Assembly (NCBI GenBank): GCA_944385105.1
Contig: CALWVR010000007.1
Coordinates: forward strand, 1 to 64,000
Direction of reading: 5' to 3'
Length of the DNA: 64,000 nt
Source of the DNA: an uncultured Clostridia bacterium
Lineage (GTDB): Bacteria > Bacillota > Clostridia > Oscillospirales > Acutalibacteraceae
Under the pieces are notes generated by a model. That model saw nothing but the letters and a program-made list of their open reading frames with translations, did not search any database and was not told where the DNA came from. Numbering within the stretch: position 1 is the stretch's first letter; each line of letters begins with the position of its first letter. Shown here one piece after another: positions 32,183 through 42,088 of the stretch. The position numbers and the translations under genes were made by a program.

Positions 32183-33745
32183 ATGACTCAAAAAGATATT
32201 AAAAAGGCCATAATAATAGGTGCAGGTCCTGCTGGGCTTACAGCAGCATATCAGCTTTTAAAGGAAACAAACATTAAACCAGTAATAATTGAGGAATCAA
32301 ACTTTATTGGAGGAATATCACGTACAGCGGTTTATAAAGGCAATAGAATGGACATAGGCGGACATAGATTTTTTTCAAAAAATGAGCAGATAAAAGAAAT
32401 TTGGAATGAGCTAATGCCTATACAAGGAAAACCTTCTAAAGATGACTTAAAACTTAATATAGAAAAACCACTTATAGAGAATGGACCTGATCCAGAGAAC
32501 TCAGACGAAGTTATGCTGATTAGGAATAGGGTATCGAGAATATTTTATTTAAGGAAGTTTTTTGACTATCCTATTTCCATAAAACCGGCTACTTTTATTA
32601 ATATGGGTTTTGAAAACACTGTGAAAGCAGGTTTTGGGTATCTTTCGTCTTGTATTAGAAAAAAGAAAGAAAAGTCATTAGAGGACTTTTACATAAATCG
32701 ATTTGGACGTCCTCTTTACGAAATGTTTTTTGAGGATTATACCAAAAAATTGTGGGGAGTTCACCCCTCAGACATATCACCTGAATGGGGTGCCCAAAGA
32801 GTAAAAGAATTATCTCTTAGTAAGGCAATAAAAGAGATGTTGATAAAGGCAGTGAACAAAAATCATAAAACTAAGGAGACATCTTTAATAGAACAATTTA
32901 TATATCCTAAAAAAGGTCCAGGCCAATTTTGGGAAGTGATGGCTGAGAAAATAGAAGATATGGGCGGGGAGATTTATTTAAACTCAAAAGTTATAGGAGT
33001 AAATTTTGATGGATTAAAAGTAAATGAGGTGGTATATAAAACCGATAATGGGGAATCTAAATCTATATATGGAGACTTATTTTTTTCTAGTATGCCAATA
33101 AAAGATTTAGTAGATGCAATGGGTGATAAAGTTCCGGAGGAAGTTTTTAAGGTGGCAACAAATTTACCCTACAGGGACTTTATTACAGTAGGGCTATTGT
33201 TAAAAAAATTAAAACTTAAAAATAAGACAAAACTAAAAACGGTTGGGAACATAATACCTGATTGTTGGATATATATACAGGAACGTGATGTAAAAATTGG
33301 GAGACTTCAGATATTTAATAATTGGTCTCCATACATGGTGGCTGATAATGAGAATACTATTTTTGTTGGCCTTGAGTATTTTTGCAATGAAGGAGATGAT
33401 ATGTGGAATAAGAAAAGTGAGGATTTTATAAAGTTTGCTATAGATGAATTATGCAAAATAGAAGTAATTGATAGGGAAGACGTTATAGATGCAACTCATA
33501 TAAGAGTAAAAAAAGCATATCCTGCATACTTTGGAACTTATAGCAATTTTGACAAAGTGAGAAATTATTTGGACACATTTGATAACCTATACTGTTTAGG
33601 GAGAAATGGGCAGCATAGGTATAATAATATGGACCATTCTATGCTAACAGCTATAGAGGCAGTTAATATTGTAAAGTCTGGAATAAGTGATAAATCAGCT
33701 ATCTGGAATGTAAACACGGAAGAAGCTTATCATGAAACAAAGTAA
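32183..33745 (+). CDS. FAD-dependent oxidoreductase (amine-oxidase / UDP-galactopyranose-mutase-like)
   Basis: A 520-residue flavoprotein. The N-terminal dinucleotide fold is [18 protein letters not shown] with the following acidic residue in [27 protein letters not shown] is the second FAD-contacting block of the NAD(P)-binding_8/amine oxidase group. The C-terminal FAD motif is [20 protein letters not shown]. Relatives are annotated as protoporphyrinogen-oxidase-like or mutase-like, often beside sugar genes. Here it lies between gtrA and a GT-C-like protein and overlaps the latter by 14 bases, so it probably alters a lipid-linked sugar. The substrate is not known. Confidence 0.8.
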   Translation: MTQKDIKKAIIIGAGPAGLTAAYQLLKETNIKPVIIEESNFIGGISRTAVYKGNRMDIGGHRFFSKNEQIKEIWNELMPIQGKPSKDDLKLNIEKPLIENGPDPENSDEVMLIRNRVSRIFYLRKFFDYPISIKPATFINMGFENTVKAGFGYLSSCIRKKKEKSLEDFYINRFGRPLYEMFFEDYTKKLWGVHPSDISPEWGAQRVKELSLSKAIKEMLIKAVNKNHKTKETSLIEQFIYPKKGPGQFWEVMAEKIEDMGGEIYLNSKVIGVNFDGLKVNEVVYKTDNGESKSIYGDLFFSSMPIKDLVDAMGDKVPEEVFKVATNLPYRDFITVGLLLKKLKLKNKTKLKTVGNIIPDCWIYIQERDVKIGRLQIFNNWSPYMVADNENTIFVGLEYFCNEGDDMWNKKSEDFIKFAIDELCKIEVIDREDVIDATHIRVKKAYPAYFGTYSNFDKVRNYLDTFDNLYCLGRNGQHRYNNMDHSMLTAIEAVNIVKSGISDKSAIWNVNTEEAYHETK

Positions 33746-35744
33746 AGAAAATATTGATATAAAAAGAATTTTAATATTTGGAATAATTTCTTTTATTTTG
33801 TCTATCTTACTCGAAGTTTTTGTATTTAACTTTTATTCTATAGCTAATCAAAACAATAGGATATTTAAGCTCGATTTAACTTCAGCTATTCTTAATAATT
33901 GCATTTTTGAAAATGGATATATCTCTGTTCCAAACCAAGGAGGCTCTATAGAATTCAATAATGTAAATATTGAAACTAAGAATCTTGTTATAAGCTTTAA
34001 GGGAACTGACCCTATGGGATGTAAGGGATATATTTTATTAACGGATGAAGCATCTAATTATAGCTATGTTGTAGCTTCTGACTTTAATGAGATGATAAGT
34101 GGAAAACTATATAAACTTTTAAGAAGCAACGGTAATTTAGACTCGGTTAAGATTTGTTTTGAAAATTCTCAAAGGGACTTTGTTATAGAGGATATATCTT
34201 TAAATAGTCCTTTAGCCTTTAATTTTAATTTTGTGAGGTTTCTAGGAATCTTTACAGTACTTATGATTTTTATAATAGTTAAAATAAAAAGACTTTATTT
34301 AATAAATCTTAATTTTGATAATTTAAGCCATAAACTTGCAATAGGAGTAGCTATTATGATATGCATAGTGTTGTGTTTATCTGTCTTTAAGATGGTTAAG
34401 GACAGTACGGGCTCTATGTATTATGATAAATACCCGCTTGAAGCCTCAGCGGAGTATTATAAGCCGTATGTACAACAGTTTGATGCATTATTTAAAAAGC
34501 AACTCCATTTAGATGTTAAACCAGATGAAAAAATGAATGAGCTTAAAAATGTTTATGATCCAAGTGAAAGGAACTTTAAAGACGTAAAATATCTTTGGGA
34601 TAGAGCATACTACGATGGAAAGTATTTTTCATATTTTGGAATAGCACCTATAATAGTTTTATATATTCCTTTTTATATTTTTACAGGATTGCTTCCAAGT
34701 GACATCTTTGTAACGACTTTTTTTGCACTTATAGCTATCTTATTTATATTTTTATCGTTATATGAGATATGTAAGACATTTTTAAAGAGTACAAACTTGT
34801 TGCTATTTATTTTGGTAAGTGTAGGAGTAGTATTTGCGAGTTTAATATATACAGTACAAAGTTCTGCAGATATGTATTATATACCTGTTGAAAGTGGTAT
34901 AGCTTTCATGTCAGTATTTATTTATTTATCGTTTAAGGCCTACAATTTAAAAAGAGGGCCTCTTAGAATACTTTTATTTGTTTTGGCAGGCTTATCTATT
35001 GGTATGTTGTCTTTATCAAGACCTAATATGTTAATTGTAGCGGGATGTTTTGTTTTACCTATATTTTTATCTGTGCTGATAGATAATAGAATAGAGAAGA
35101 GTTCTAAATTAATTGATGCATTATCCTTTTTAATTCCTGCTGCTTTGTGTGGTATTGGCACTGCTTATTATAATTATGTAAGGTTTGGATCTATTTTTGA
35201 ATTTGGAGCAACTTATCAACTTACTGTTAGTGATATATCCTATAATAAATTTAGAATAGAAAACATTTTACCAGCTTTATATTATTATTTTATACAATGG
35301 CCGGGATGCTCTGGTCATGCCCCGTTTTTAATTGTAGAGAATGTTTATAAGCCTATAAGTGGCAACTATTTTTATTCAGCAGTAAATATAGGACTTTTAT
35401 CAATTCCACTGAATTGGAGCATAGCTGCTATAGGGCCTACTCTTTCAAGAAAAGAATTTATTAAGAGTGCTACATATATTTCTATTTTAATGTCAACGGT
35501 GTTTATTGCTATATTAAATTTTTGCCTAGCAGGTATATGCATAAGATATGTATGTGATATATCTTTGCCATTTGCTATATTGTCGGGTCTAATAATATTA
35601 GATGCGAATAGAAATGCTTTTGAAAGTGGAGATAGAAATGGAAAAATAATATATAATATTTCTATATTATATATTATTCTTACAATTTTTATATGCACTG
35701 TTTTAATTTTTATAAATGAAAGATGTAAAATTACTATTTTTTAA
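33732..35744 (+). CDS. Large polytopic membrane protein, probable GT-C-type glycosyltransferase
   Basis: A 670-residue protein with an N-terminal membrane helix, an extracytoplasmic beta-rich domain (residues about 40-160), and at least ten further helices. The loop after the third helix carries [18 protein letters not shown] and [20 protein letters not shown], an acidic/aromatic loop typical of the uncharacterised GT-C-like family seen in many Clostridia. GT-C enzymes take sugar from polyprenyl phosphate outside the membrane, which fits the gtrA neighbour. The assignment is by layout only. Confidence 0.65.
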   Translation: MKQSKENIDIKRILIFGIISFILSILLEVFVFNFYSIANQNNRIFKLDLTSAILNNCIFENGYISVPNQGGSIEFNNVNIETKNLVISFKGTDPMGCKGYILLTDEASNYSYVVASDFNEMISGKLYKLLRSNGNLDSVKICFENSQRDFVIEDISLNSPLAFNFNFVRFLGIFTVLMIFIIVKIKRLYLINLNFDNLSHKLAIGVAIMICIVLCLSVFKMVKDSTGSMYYDKYPLEASAEYYKPYVQQFDALFKKQLHLDVKPDEKMNELKNVYDPSERNFKDVKYLWDRAYYDGKYFSYFGIAPIIVLYIPFYIFTGLLPSDIFVTTFFALIAILFIFLSLYEICKTFLKSTNLLLFILVSVGVVFASLIYTVQSSADMYYIPVESGIAFMSVFIYLSFKAYNLKRGPLRILLFVLAGLSIGMLSLSRPNMLIVAGCFVLPIFLSVLIDNRIEKSSKLIDALSFLIPAALCGIGTAYYNYVRFGSIFEFGATYQLTVSDISYNKFRIENILPALYYYFIQWPGCSGHAPFLIVENVYKPISGNYFYSAVNIGLLSIPLNWSIAAIGPTLSRKEFIKSATYISILMSTVFIAILNFCLAGICIRYVCDISLPFAILSGLIILDANRNAFESGDRNGKIIYNISILYIILTIFICTVLIFINERCKITIF

Positions 35745-35789
35745 GTGATATTAGATATTTTAAAATTAGTTGTATTTTAGCAAAAGTAA

Positions 35790-35817
35790 AAAGACGCCTT
35801 ATTAATAAGACGTCTTT
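35790..35817. terminator. Bidirectional terminator between the GT-C-like gene and the facing FAD gene
   Basis: AAAGACG (35790-35796) pairs with CGTCTTT (35811-35817), closed by the self-complementary CTTATTAATAAG. T- and A-runs flank both sides. Confidence 0.8.
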
Positions 35818-35819
35818 AA

Positions 35820-37226
35820 TTATTGTTTAGATGAGATATCCCTAGCTACGACTATACCTGTAAGTGAAGCTTGCATAAGGCCTCGTGTAATACCAGCTCC
35901 ATCCCCGATTGTATAAAAGTTTTTTATGTTAGTTTCAAAGTTATTATTTACATCTAACCTTGACGAGTAGAATTTTACTTCTACCCCATACAATAGAGTA
36001 TTTCTTGAGTATAACCCAGGTGCTAATTTATCAAAAGCTTTGAGAGCCTCGACGATACTAGTAAGATGTCTATGCGGTAATACAAAAGATAGATCTCCAG
36101 GTACAGCAGTTTTTAAAGTAGGTACAGTAGTAGATTTTTTTAGTCTTGTTAAATCAGTTCGACGACCTCTTAGTAAATCACCCAACCTCTGCACCATTAT
36201 TCCACCGCCAGTTAACATGTTACCGAGTTTAGCTATATATCTGCCATACTCAAGTGGCTGATTAAAAGGCGAAGTAAACTTAGTAGATACGAGTAGCGCA
36301 AAGTTTGTATTTTCAGTATGTTTGTCCTCATCAGCATAGCTGTGCCCATTTACAACAGCAATATTTTCATCATAATGTTCTTCACTTACTAGTCCACCAG
36401 GATTCATGCAAAAGGTACGTACTTTATTCTCAAATGTATCAGAATAATAAACTAGCTTAGCTTCATAAAGACTTTTAGTTAAATGGTCCATAACAGAGTT
36501 AGGCACTTCTACTCTAACTCCAATGTCTACTTCCTTATTAGACGTTTTAATACCATTTTCAGCAGCAACTTTAGTAAGCCAATTTGAGCCACCTCTACCA
36601 GGAGCTGCGACTACATAAGGTGCTCGAAAAAGCACTTTACCTTTTCCTTTTGTTTCCACATATACACCTTCAACCTTATTGTTTTCAACTAGGATTGACA
36701 GTGCCGTGGTATGCTCTAAAAACTTAAAGTTTTTAGATTTACATAACTCTTTATACATGTTTCTTAAAACTTCAAATGAATACTCTGTGCCCATGTGACG
36801 CACGGGACAGGGAATTAATTTTATATTTTCTTTATGTGCAAGATAAGATAAGTCATTGGCAAACTTGTTATTTCTACCAAAGACTTTATCCGGTGCGCCA
36901 AAACTTAGATATGTATTATCAGCATATTCAATTAATTTAGAAGTTTCTTCATGAGATATATAGTCGGTTATATTGCCTCCAACTTCATCACAAAGAGATA
37001 ACTTTCCATCTGAAAAAGCACCTGCTCCGGCCCAGCCGTTCATTATATTGCATGGGTTGCAGTTTACACATTTACCGGTTTTTCGCGCGGGGCATTTTCT
37101 ATTATCTATTGTACTTCCTGAATCGATAATCAATATTTTCTTTTCAGGGTTAATCTTAGTGGTTTCCAAGGCAGTGAATATCCCGGCAGGACCAGCACCA
37201 ACTATAATAATATCAAAATCATACAT
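35820..37226 (-). CDS. NAD(P)/FAD-dependent oxidoreductase with an N-terminal cysteine cluster
   Basis: A 468-residue flavoprotein: MYDFDIIIVGAGPAGIFTAL is the FAD-binding fold, and YTIGDGAGITRGLMQASLTG is the C-terminal FAD loop that contacts the ribityl and flavin. After the first strand pair, RKCPARKTGKCVNCNPC holds four cysteines in a pattern that could bind iron-sulfur or zinc, followed by GWAGAGAFSDGKLSL. Relatives are called FAD-dependent dehydrogenases of unknown substrate. The start is ATG 37226, with GAGGTG 9 bases upstream; the longer frame extends back through the promoter and is not used. Transcription comes from a perfect consensus promoter that overlaps an inverted repeat. Confidence 0.82.
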   Translation of the reverse strand: MYDFDIIIVGAGPAGIFTALETTKINPEKKILIIDSGSTIDNRKCPARKTGKCVNCNPCNIMNGWAGAGAFSDGKLSLCDEVGGNITDYISHEETSKLIEYADNTYLSFGAPDKVFGRNNKFANDLSYLAHKENIKLIPCPVRHMGTEYSFEVLRNMYKELCKSKNFKFLEHTTALSILVENNKVEGVYVETKGKGKVLFRAPYVVAAPGRGGSNWLTKVAAENGIKTSNKEVDIGVRVEVPNSVMDHLTKSLYEAKLVYYSDTFENKVRTFCMNPGGLVSEEHYDENIAVVNGHSYADEDKHTENTNFALLVSTKFTSPFNQPLEYGRYIAKLGNMLTGGGIMVQRLGDLLRGRRTDLTRLKKSTTVPTLKTAVPGDLSFVLPHRHLTSIVEALKAFDKLAPGLYSRNTLLYGVEVKFYSSRLDVNNNFETNIKNFYTIGDGAGITRGLMQASLTGIVVARDISSKQ

Positions 37227-37278
37227 ATTTATAAACACCTCTTTATTAATGGTCAAACTGTTTAACATAGTTGCTAAT

Positions 37279-37307
37279 ATTATACACAAAAGAAATATAA
37301 CTGTCAA
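37279..37307 (-). promoter_or_regulatory. Perfect-consensus sigma-A promoter of the Cys-rich FAD oxidoreductase
   Basis: On the minus strand: TTGACA (37307-37302), a 17-bp spacer and TATAAT (37284-37279). Both hexamers are exact, and a promoter this strong is usually held down by a repressor. Confidence 0.8.
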
Positions 37308-37330
37308 TTTATTTAAACGAATTGACAGTT
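37299..37330. repeat. Inverted repeat overlapping the -35 box (possible operator or terminator)
   Basis: AACTGTCAATT (37299-37309) and AATTGACAGTT (37320-37330) are perfect 11-bp arms 10 bases apart, about one helical turn. The left arm contains the -35 of the minus-strand promoter. It could be an operator. It also lies just after the end of the binding-protein gene and might be its terminator, but the T-run on the minus strand is interrupted. Confidence 0.6.
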
Positions 37331-37340
37331 ATTAGATTGC

Positions 37341-38948
37341 TTATTTAGTCTTTTTAGCGTTAAAAAAGTCTATTCCAAAGCTATATCCATAAAATATTAC
37401 TCCGCTTAACTTTTTAGATGTTGCAAAGTATCTATCTTGTGTATACAATGGGTAAAATATAGCATTTTTATTTAAATAATCTTCTGCACTTATTAGGCAT
37501 TGCATAGACTTTTCAGGTTCAGATAGTATAGCCTGCTCTAAAAGTCTATCATATTCTATGCTATTAAGTCCAGCAATATTTCTTGTATTATCGGACTTAA
37601 ATATCTTTAAAAATTCAATAGCAGAATTACTCTGTGCCGTTATTGGAATAAAGGCTATTTGAAAATTTGAACTGTAAGCCTTTTTCATTAGAGAATCGAA
37701 TGGTAAAGCTTCCATATTGAAATAGTAATTAAGTGTACCATTTAAATTTTCTATGATATTACTTACTATATTTTTTACAGTTGGATCATCAAGGCAAATG
37801 ATAGAAATAGATGGTAACTTTTTAATATTGAGATCCTGCATTCCTTTTTCAAATGAATCTTTTGCATCAGGTGACTTTTTTATACAACGATTACTTCCAC
37901 AAATATCACGAAAATTTCCTAAAGCAGTTTGCATGTTGTCTATAACTATATCATTGTACAAGTAGCAATAATTAGGGATAGAGGATAAAGTGTATTCTCT
38001 ATCTATAGATTTTAAGATTCCTAGCCTTATATTAGTATCGGAAAAAAGAGCATCCTTTGTATTAAATGTTAGACCCCATAGTGTATCTTTAAAGGAGATA
38101 AGAGGTAAATTTAAATTTTTAGCTTCGTTTACTTTATCTGTTGTTAGTAAGGCTGCATCTACTGTTCCGTTGTTTATTAATGCTAAACTATCTGACATAT
38201 CTTTTCCTATTGAAAATGCTATTCCAGCAGGTATAGGAACCATTTCTCCTGAATAATTTTCATTTCGTGTTAGACTAATACTTTTAAAATGATCCCAGCC
38301 ATATCGTGTTTTAACTTTAAAGGCACCATTGCCGATTATAGTAGAAGATTCAAGTCCATACTGCCCATTTGTAGAGTAGAAAAATTCTTTATTACAAGGC
38401 ATAAAGGGAGGGGAAGATAGATAGTAGAGAAAGTTTTTATCAATGTATTCAAGTTCTATTAATAGTGTGTGGTCATTTAAAGCTGTAACGCCAAGAGTTG
38501 ACTTGTCCTTCTTATTAAGATTTATAGCTTCTGCGTTCTTTATACAGTAGAAGACATTAGCTTTTGGGCTTTCAGTTTGACTATCTATAGCGCGACTTAT
38601 ACCAAATACGAAATCATGAGCAGTAACAGGAGTTTTTTCTTTATTAGACCAATAAGCGTCATCTCTTAAATAAAATGTGTATTTAAGTCCATCGTCAGAA
38701 ATATCCCATGATTTAGCAACTCCTGGAATAATATTTAAGTTTTCATCTGTACGTGTTAAGCCCTCGAATATATTTACTATTATTGTATTTGAAGAGGAGT
38801 CATTAGCAATTTGTGGATCAAGAGTTTTAGGTTCGCTTTCAAGATTGTATTTTATAGTTTGATTCTGAGGCGAATTTTTATCTTTTTTACATCCGCTGAG
38901 AGATAAGAGAAATAATAAGCATATTAAACAGAATAAGATTTTTTTCAT
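37341..38948 (-). CDS. Peptide ABC transporter substrate-binding lipoprotein (OppA/DppA family)
   Basis: A 535-residue SBP_bac_5 family protein. Signal peptide MKKILFCLICLLFLLSLSGC ends in the lipobox L-S-G-C, so it is anchored on the outer face of the membrane. Family blocks are LDPQIANDSSSNTIIVNIFE, PGVAKSWDISDDGLKYTFYL, FVFGISRAID and IRLGILKSIDREY. The start is ATG 38948, with AAGGGTG 6 bases upstream; GTG 38957 lies inside that site. No permease or ATPase gene is adjacent, so it is an orphan receptor that must share a transporter encoded elsewhere. Confidence 0.9.
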   Translation of the reverse strand: MKKILFCLICLLFLLSLSGCKKDKNSPQNQTIKYNLESEPKTLDPQIANDSSSNTIIVNIFEGLTRTDENLNIIPGVAKSWDISDDGLKYTFYLRDDAYWSNKEKTPVTAHDFVFGISRAIDSQTESPKANVFYCIKNAEAINLNKKDKSTLGVTALNDHTLLIELEYIDKNFLYYLSSPPFMPCNKEFFYSTNGQYGLESSTIIGNGAFKVKTRYGWDHFKSISLTRNENYSGEMVPIPAGIAFSIGKDMSDSLALINNGTVDAALLTTDKVNEAKNLNLPLISFKDTLWGLTFNTKDALFSDTNIRLGILKSIDREYTLSSIPNYCYLYNDIVIDNMQTALGNFRDICGSNRCIKKSPDAKDSFEKGMQDLNIKKLPSISIICLDDPTVKNIVSNIIENLNGTLNYYFNMEALPFDSLMKKAYSSNFQIAFIPITAQSNSAIEFLKIFKSDNTRNIAGLNSIEYDRLLEQAILSEPEKSMQCLISAEDYLNKNAIFYPLYTQDRYFATSKKLSGVIFYGYSFGIDFFNAKKTK

Positions 38949-39046
38949 AATTTTCACCCTTAATTATGTAATTTCAATATTATAGTTATTATCTTAACAT
39001 AGTAGATTTCTTTTTTAAAGCATTATAAATTATATTTATAAAGAGA

Positions 39047-39082
39047 CTCACTTTAAGTTAAAAAATTAACTTAAAGTGAGTT
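39047..39082 (-). terminator. Terminator of the small membrane-protein gene
   Basis: ACTCACTTTAAGTTAA (39047-39062) and TTAACTTAAAGTGAGT (39067-39082) form a 16-bp perfect stem just beyond the stop codon. On the minus strand it is followed by CTCTTT. Confidence 0.75.
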
Positions 39083-39085
39083 TTA

Positions 39086-39265
39086 TTATTTTATCATGCC
39101 TTCGACATTGCCAAGAAGACTTTCCATAGATCTTACTGCTTTTGTTGCTTTACGTTTTACTTGTTTTTGATTTTTCATAGCATAACATAACCAGCAAGTT
39201 AATAAAAATCCCATAATAATTCCTAATATTAAGCATTTAGTTCCAACTAGACTATTTTTGCACAT
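39086..39265 (-). CDS. Small single-pass membrane protein, 59 residues, function unknown
   Basis: MCKNSLVGTKCLILGIIMGF begins the protein, followed by LLTCWLCYAM to complete one membrane helix, then a basic stretch KNQKQVKRKATKAVRSME and the end SLLGNVEGMIK, which looks like an amphipathic helix. AAGGAGG lies 8 bases before ATG 39265, so I use this start and not the longer frame to 39346. Four cysteines lie in or next to the membrane part. The type K-A-V-R-x-(M/V)-x-x-L-(L/M) is common in clostridial small membrane proteins of unknown role. Confidence 0.68.
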   Translation of the reverse strand: MCKNSLVGTKCLILGIIMGFLLTCWLCYAMKNQKQVKRKATKAVRSMESLLGNVEGMIK

Positions 39266-39404
39266 ATTATATTCCTCCTTTTTGTTATTTTCTATTAATT
39301 TATTCTTTCCATACCTAATAAAAATAATAATAATATTTTTTGACATTTAAAATTATATTGTTTTTACAGTGAAAAAATATATAATAGTTATGGAGGGACA
39401 AAAT

Positions 39405-39902
39405 ATGAAAGAAATAAATATAGTTATGGTAGAACCTGAAATACCCCAAAATACTGGGAATATAGCTAGGACATGTGCAGCAACTGGTGCAAGGTTACAT
39501 TTAGTAGGTCCACTTGGATTTGAAATAGATGATAAGAGACTTAAGAGAGCAGGACTTGATTATTGGAGTCTTTTAGATGTAACCATATATAAAAATTTAG
39601 ATGACTTTTTTGATAAAAACAAAGGGCCTTTTTTTTACTTTTCAACTAAAGCAAAGAACTGTTACACTGATATTACATATCCTAATGGCAGCTATTTAGT
39701 ATTTGGAAAAGAAACTGCAGGGCTTGATGAGCAGCTTTTATTTGAAAATCAAGAAATGGCTGTTAGGATACCTATGGTAGATGAAGCAAGAAGTCTTAAT
39801 TTATCCAATTCTGTTGCTATTGCAGTATATGAAACTCTTCGCCAATGGAATTATCCTGATTTGTTATGCAGGGGTGAGCTTAGAAATTATAAATATTTAT
39901 AG
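39405..39902 (+). CDS. trmL: tRNA (cytidine(34)-2'-O)-methyltransferase
   Basis: A 165-residue SPOUT (trefoil-knot) methyltransferase of the YibK/TrmL type, close to the minimal domain. Motif 1 is PEIPQNTGNIARTCAATGARL, slightly longer at its ends; motif 2 is SYLVFGKETAGLDEQL; motif 3 is VRIPMVDEARSLNLSNSVAI. It methylates the ribose of the wobble base of tRNA-Leu with SAM. The start is ATG 39405, with GGAGGG 7 bases upstream; the frame back to 39369 is not used. Confidence 0.92.
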   Translation: MKEINIVMVEPEIPQNTGNIARTCAATGARLHLVGPLGFEIDDKRLKRAGLDYWSLLDVTIYKNLDDFFDKNKGPFFYFSTKAKNCYTDITYPNGSYLVFGKETAGLDEQLLFENQEMAVRIPMVDEARSLNLSNSVAIAVYETLRQWNYPDLLCRGELRNYKYL

Positions 39903-39928
39903 TTGGAGTATTTTTCGATCTATTTCTC

Positions 39929-39957
39929 TTGAAAAAAATATCTGCATACTATAAAAT
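39929..39957 (+). promoter_or_regulatory. Promoter of the pgk-tpiA-gpmI run
   Basis: TTGAAA (39929-39934), a 17-bp spacer and TAAAAT (39952-39957), 50 bases before the pgk start. Confidence 0.55.
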
Positions 39958-40007
39958 GTTTTGGGAATATATTTTTATAAACATTATTTTTAAGGAGAAA
40001 ATAATTG

Positions 40008-41201
40008 ATGAATTATTTTAATAAGAAAACTGTCGAAGATATAGATGTTTTAGGGAAAAAGGTTCTTTTAAGATGTGACTTTAATGTTCCAATTGATGAA
40101 AATGGAAATATCGAAGATACTAAACGCATTGATGAATCCTTAAAGACTATTAGATATTTACTTTTAAATAATGCGAAATTAATCATTGTATCACACCTGG
40201 GAAGACCAAAAGGTGAATATAATGTGAAATATTCTTTAAAACCTGTGGCTGAGTATTTGTCGAAGGTTTTAGGTATGGAAGTTAGACTGTCTAGGGATGT
40301 AGTAGGTGAAGACACAAAAAAGATTGTAAAGTCTTTAAAAAATGGAGAAGTGGTACTGCTTGAAAATGTGAGGTTTTGCAAAGGTGAGGAAAAAAATGAC
40401 CCTGAGTTTTCAGAAAAACTTGCTTCACTCGCTGACGTTTATATCAATGATGCGTTTGGCACAGTTCATAGAGCTCATTCTTCAACTGCAGGTGTTGCAA
40501 AATATTTACCATCCGCGTGTGGGTTCCTTATAAAAAAAGAAATAGAGGTTATGGGTAAAGCAATGAATGACCCTAAAAGACCATTTATAGCTATATTAGG
40601 AGGAGCAAAAGTTTCTGACAAAATAGGGGTAATTAATAATTTGATAGACAAAGTTGATACGCTTATTGTTGGTGGAGGAATGGCATATACTTTTATGAAT
40701 GCCTTGGGTTACTCAATAGGAAATTCTATTTGTGAAACTGATAAATTAGATTTAGCTGTTGATATAATGGCAAAAGCCAAGGAAAAGTCTGTAAAGTTTA
40801 TTATTCCTATTGATAATAAAGTAGGTAAAGAATATAAGCCGGATACAGAGATAAAGATAGTTAATTCCGATAGCATTCCAGAGGATTATATGGGTCTTGA
40901 TATAGGACCTAAGACGGAAGAGTTATTTTCACAAGCGCTTGAAGGTGCAGGAACTATAGTATGGAATGGTCCTATGGGAGTCTTTGAGTGGAAGAATTTT
41001 GAAAGTGGAACTCTTGCTGTAGCTAAAGCCGTGGCAAAGAGTGGAGCTGTATCGATAATAGGTGGAGGAGATTCGGCAGCGGCAATTGAAAAACTTGGTT
41101 TTTCAAGTAAAATGACTCATATTTCAACTGGTGGAGGAGCATCACTCGAGTTTTTAGAAGGCAGAGAACTACCAGGCTTGGAAGTAATCGACAATAAGTA
41201 A
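40008..41201 (+). CDS. pgk: Phosphoglycerate kinase
   Basis: A 397-residue glycolytic enzyme that transfers phosphate from 1,3-bisphosphoglycerate to ADP. Landmarks are [14 protein letters not shown], the basic-patch [29 protein letters not shown], the nucleotide site [18 protein letters not shown] and [15 protein letters not shown] at 39992-39997 lies 10 bases before ATG 40008; TTG 40005 is the alternative. No gap gene is next to it, unlike many Firmicute glycolytic operons. Confidence 0.97.
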   Translation: MNYFNKKTVEDIDVLGKKVLLRCDFNVPIDENGNIEDTKRIDESLKTIRYLLLNNAKLIIVSHLGRPKGEYNVKYSLKPVAEYLSKVLGMEVRLSRDVVGEDTKKIVKSLKNGEVVLLENVRFCKGEEKNDPEFSEKLASLADVYINDAFGTVHRAHSSTAGVAKYLPSACGFLIKKEIEVMGKAMNDPKRPFIAILGGAKVSDKIGVINNLIDKVDTLIVGGGMAYTFMNALGYSIGNSICETDKLDLAVDIMAKAKEKSVKFIIPIDNKVGKEYKPDTEIKIVNSDSIPEDYMGLDIGPKTEELFSQALEGAGTIVWNGPMGVFEWKNFESGTLAVAKAVAKSGAVSIIGGGDSAAAIEKLGFSSKMTHISTGGGASLEFLEGRELPGLEVIDNK

Positions 41202-41232
41202 TAGTTTAGCTATATGTAATAGAAAAATATAG

Positions 41233-41278
41233 GCACCGTGTTGAGTTACAGTTATGTATTTATACGCGGTGCAATTTT
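41233..41278 (+). other. Hairpin between pgk and tpiA
   Basis: GCACCGTGT (41233-41241) pairs with ACGCGGTGC (41264-41272) with one G-U pair and a 22-nt loop, then AATTTTAT. It is a weak terminator or an RNA-processing site within the transcript. Confidence 0.5.
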
Positions 41279-41301
41279 ATAACTTAAAAGGGGATATCTT
41301 T

Positions 41302-42069
41302 ATGAACAAGGAGCTTAGATGTCCAGTTATTGCTGGAAATTGGAAAATGAATAAGGACCCAAGTGAAACTAAAGATTTTATAAAAAGAATAATAGATGTA
41401 GTGAATAATAATGAAGGAAAAGTAATAGTATGTGTACCATTTATTGATTTGCCTGAAGCATTAATTTCTGCTAAAAATAGTAAATTGTTAATTGGAGCAC
41501 AAAACTGCCATTTTAAAAAAAACGGTGCTTTTACAGGTGAAGTTTCACCATCTATGCTTAAGTCTATGGGTGTAGAATATGTTATAATAGGGCATAGTGA
41601 AAGACGCAATTATTTTAACGAGGATGATAAAATAGTTAATAAAAAAGTAAAAGCTGCTTTAGAAAGTGGCTTAAGTGTTATATTGTGCGTTGGTGAAAGC
41701 TTAGAACAAAGAGAGCTTAATGTTACTTCAGAAGTTATATCTAGTCAAATAAAAAGAGGACTTTATGAGGTTGATAAGTCAGATATGAAGAGGGTTATAA
41801 TTGCTTATGAACCTATATGGGCAATAGGAACCGGAAGGACAGCAAGTCCGGATGCTGCAAATGAAGTTTGTTCGCTTATAAGAAAAATAATAGGAGACTT
41901 ATACGACATTCAAACTTCTGAACATTTAATCGTTCAGTATGGTGGCTCTATGAACTCAAAAAATGCAAAAGACTTATTAAGCATGAATAATATAGATGGT
42001 GGACTAATTGGTAGTTCTTCGCTTGATGCCGATGAATTTTTAGATATAATTGCTGCAGTCAAAAGTTAG
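41302..42069 (+). CDS. tpiA: Triose-phosphate isomerase
   Basis: A 255-residue TIM barrel. Catalytic parts are all present: GNWKMNKD (lysine), YVIIGHSERRNYF (histidine), AYEPIWAIGTGRTAS (glutamate and flexible loop 6) and VQYGGSMNSKNA (phosphate site). The start is ATG 41302, with AAAAGGGG upstream; this gives the standard N-terminus. The frame upstream runs through the hairpin and is not coding. Confidence 0.97.
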   Translation: MNKELRCPVIAGNWKMNKDPSETKDFIKRIIDVVNNNEGKVIVCVPFIDLPEALISAKNSKLLIGAQNCHFKKNGAFTGEVSPSMLKSMGVEYVIIGHSERRNYFNEDDKIVNKKVKAALESGLSVILCVGESLEQRELNVTSEVISSQIKRGLYEVDKSDMKRVIIAYEPIWAIGTGRTASPDAANEVCSLIRKIIGDLYDIQTSEHLIVQYGGSMNSKNAKDLLSMNNIDGGLIGSSSLDADEFLDIIAAVKS

Positions 42070-42088
42070 TAGAAAGGAGTAAACTTTT

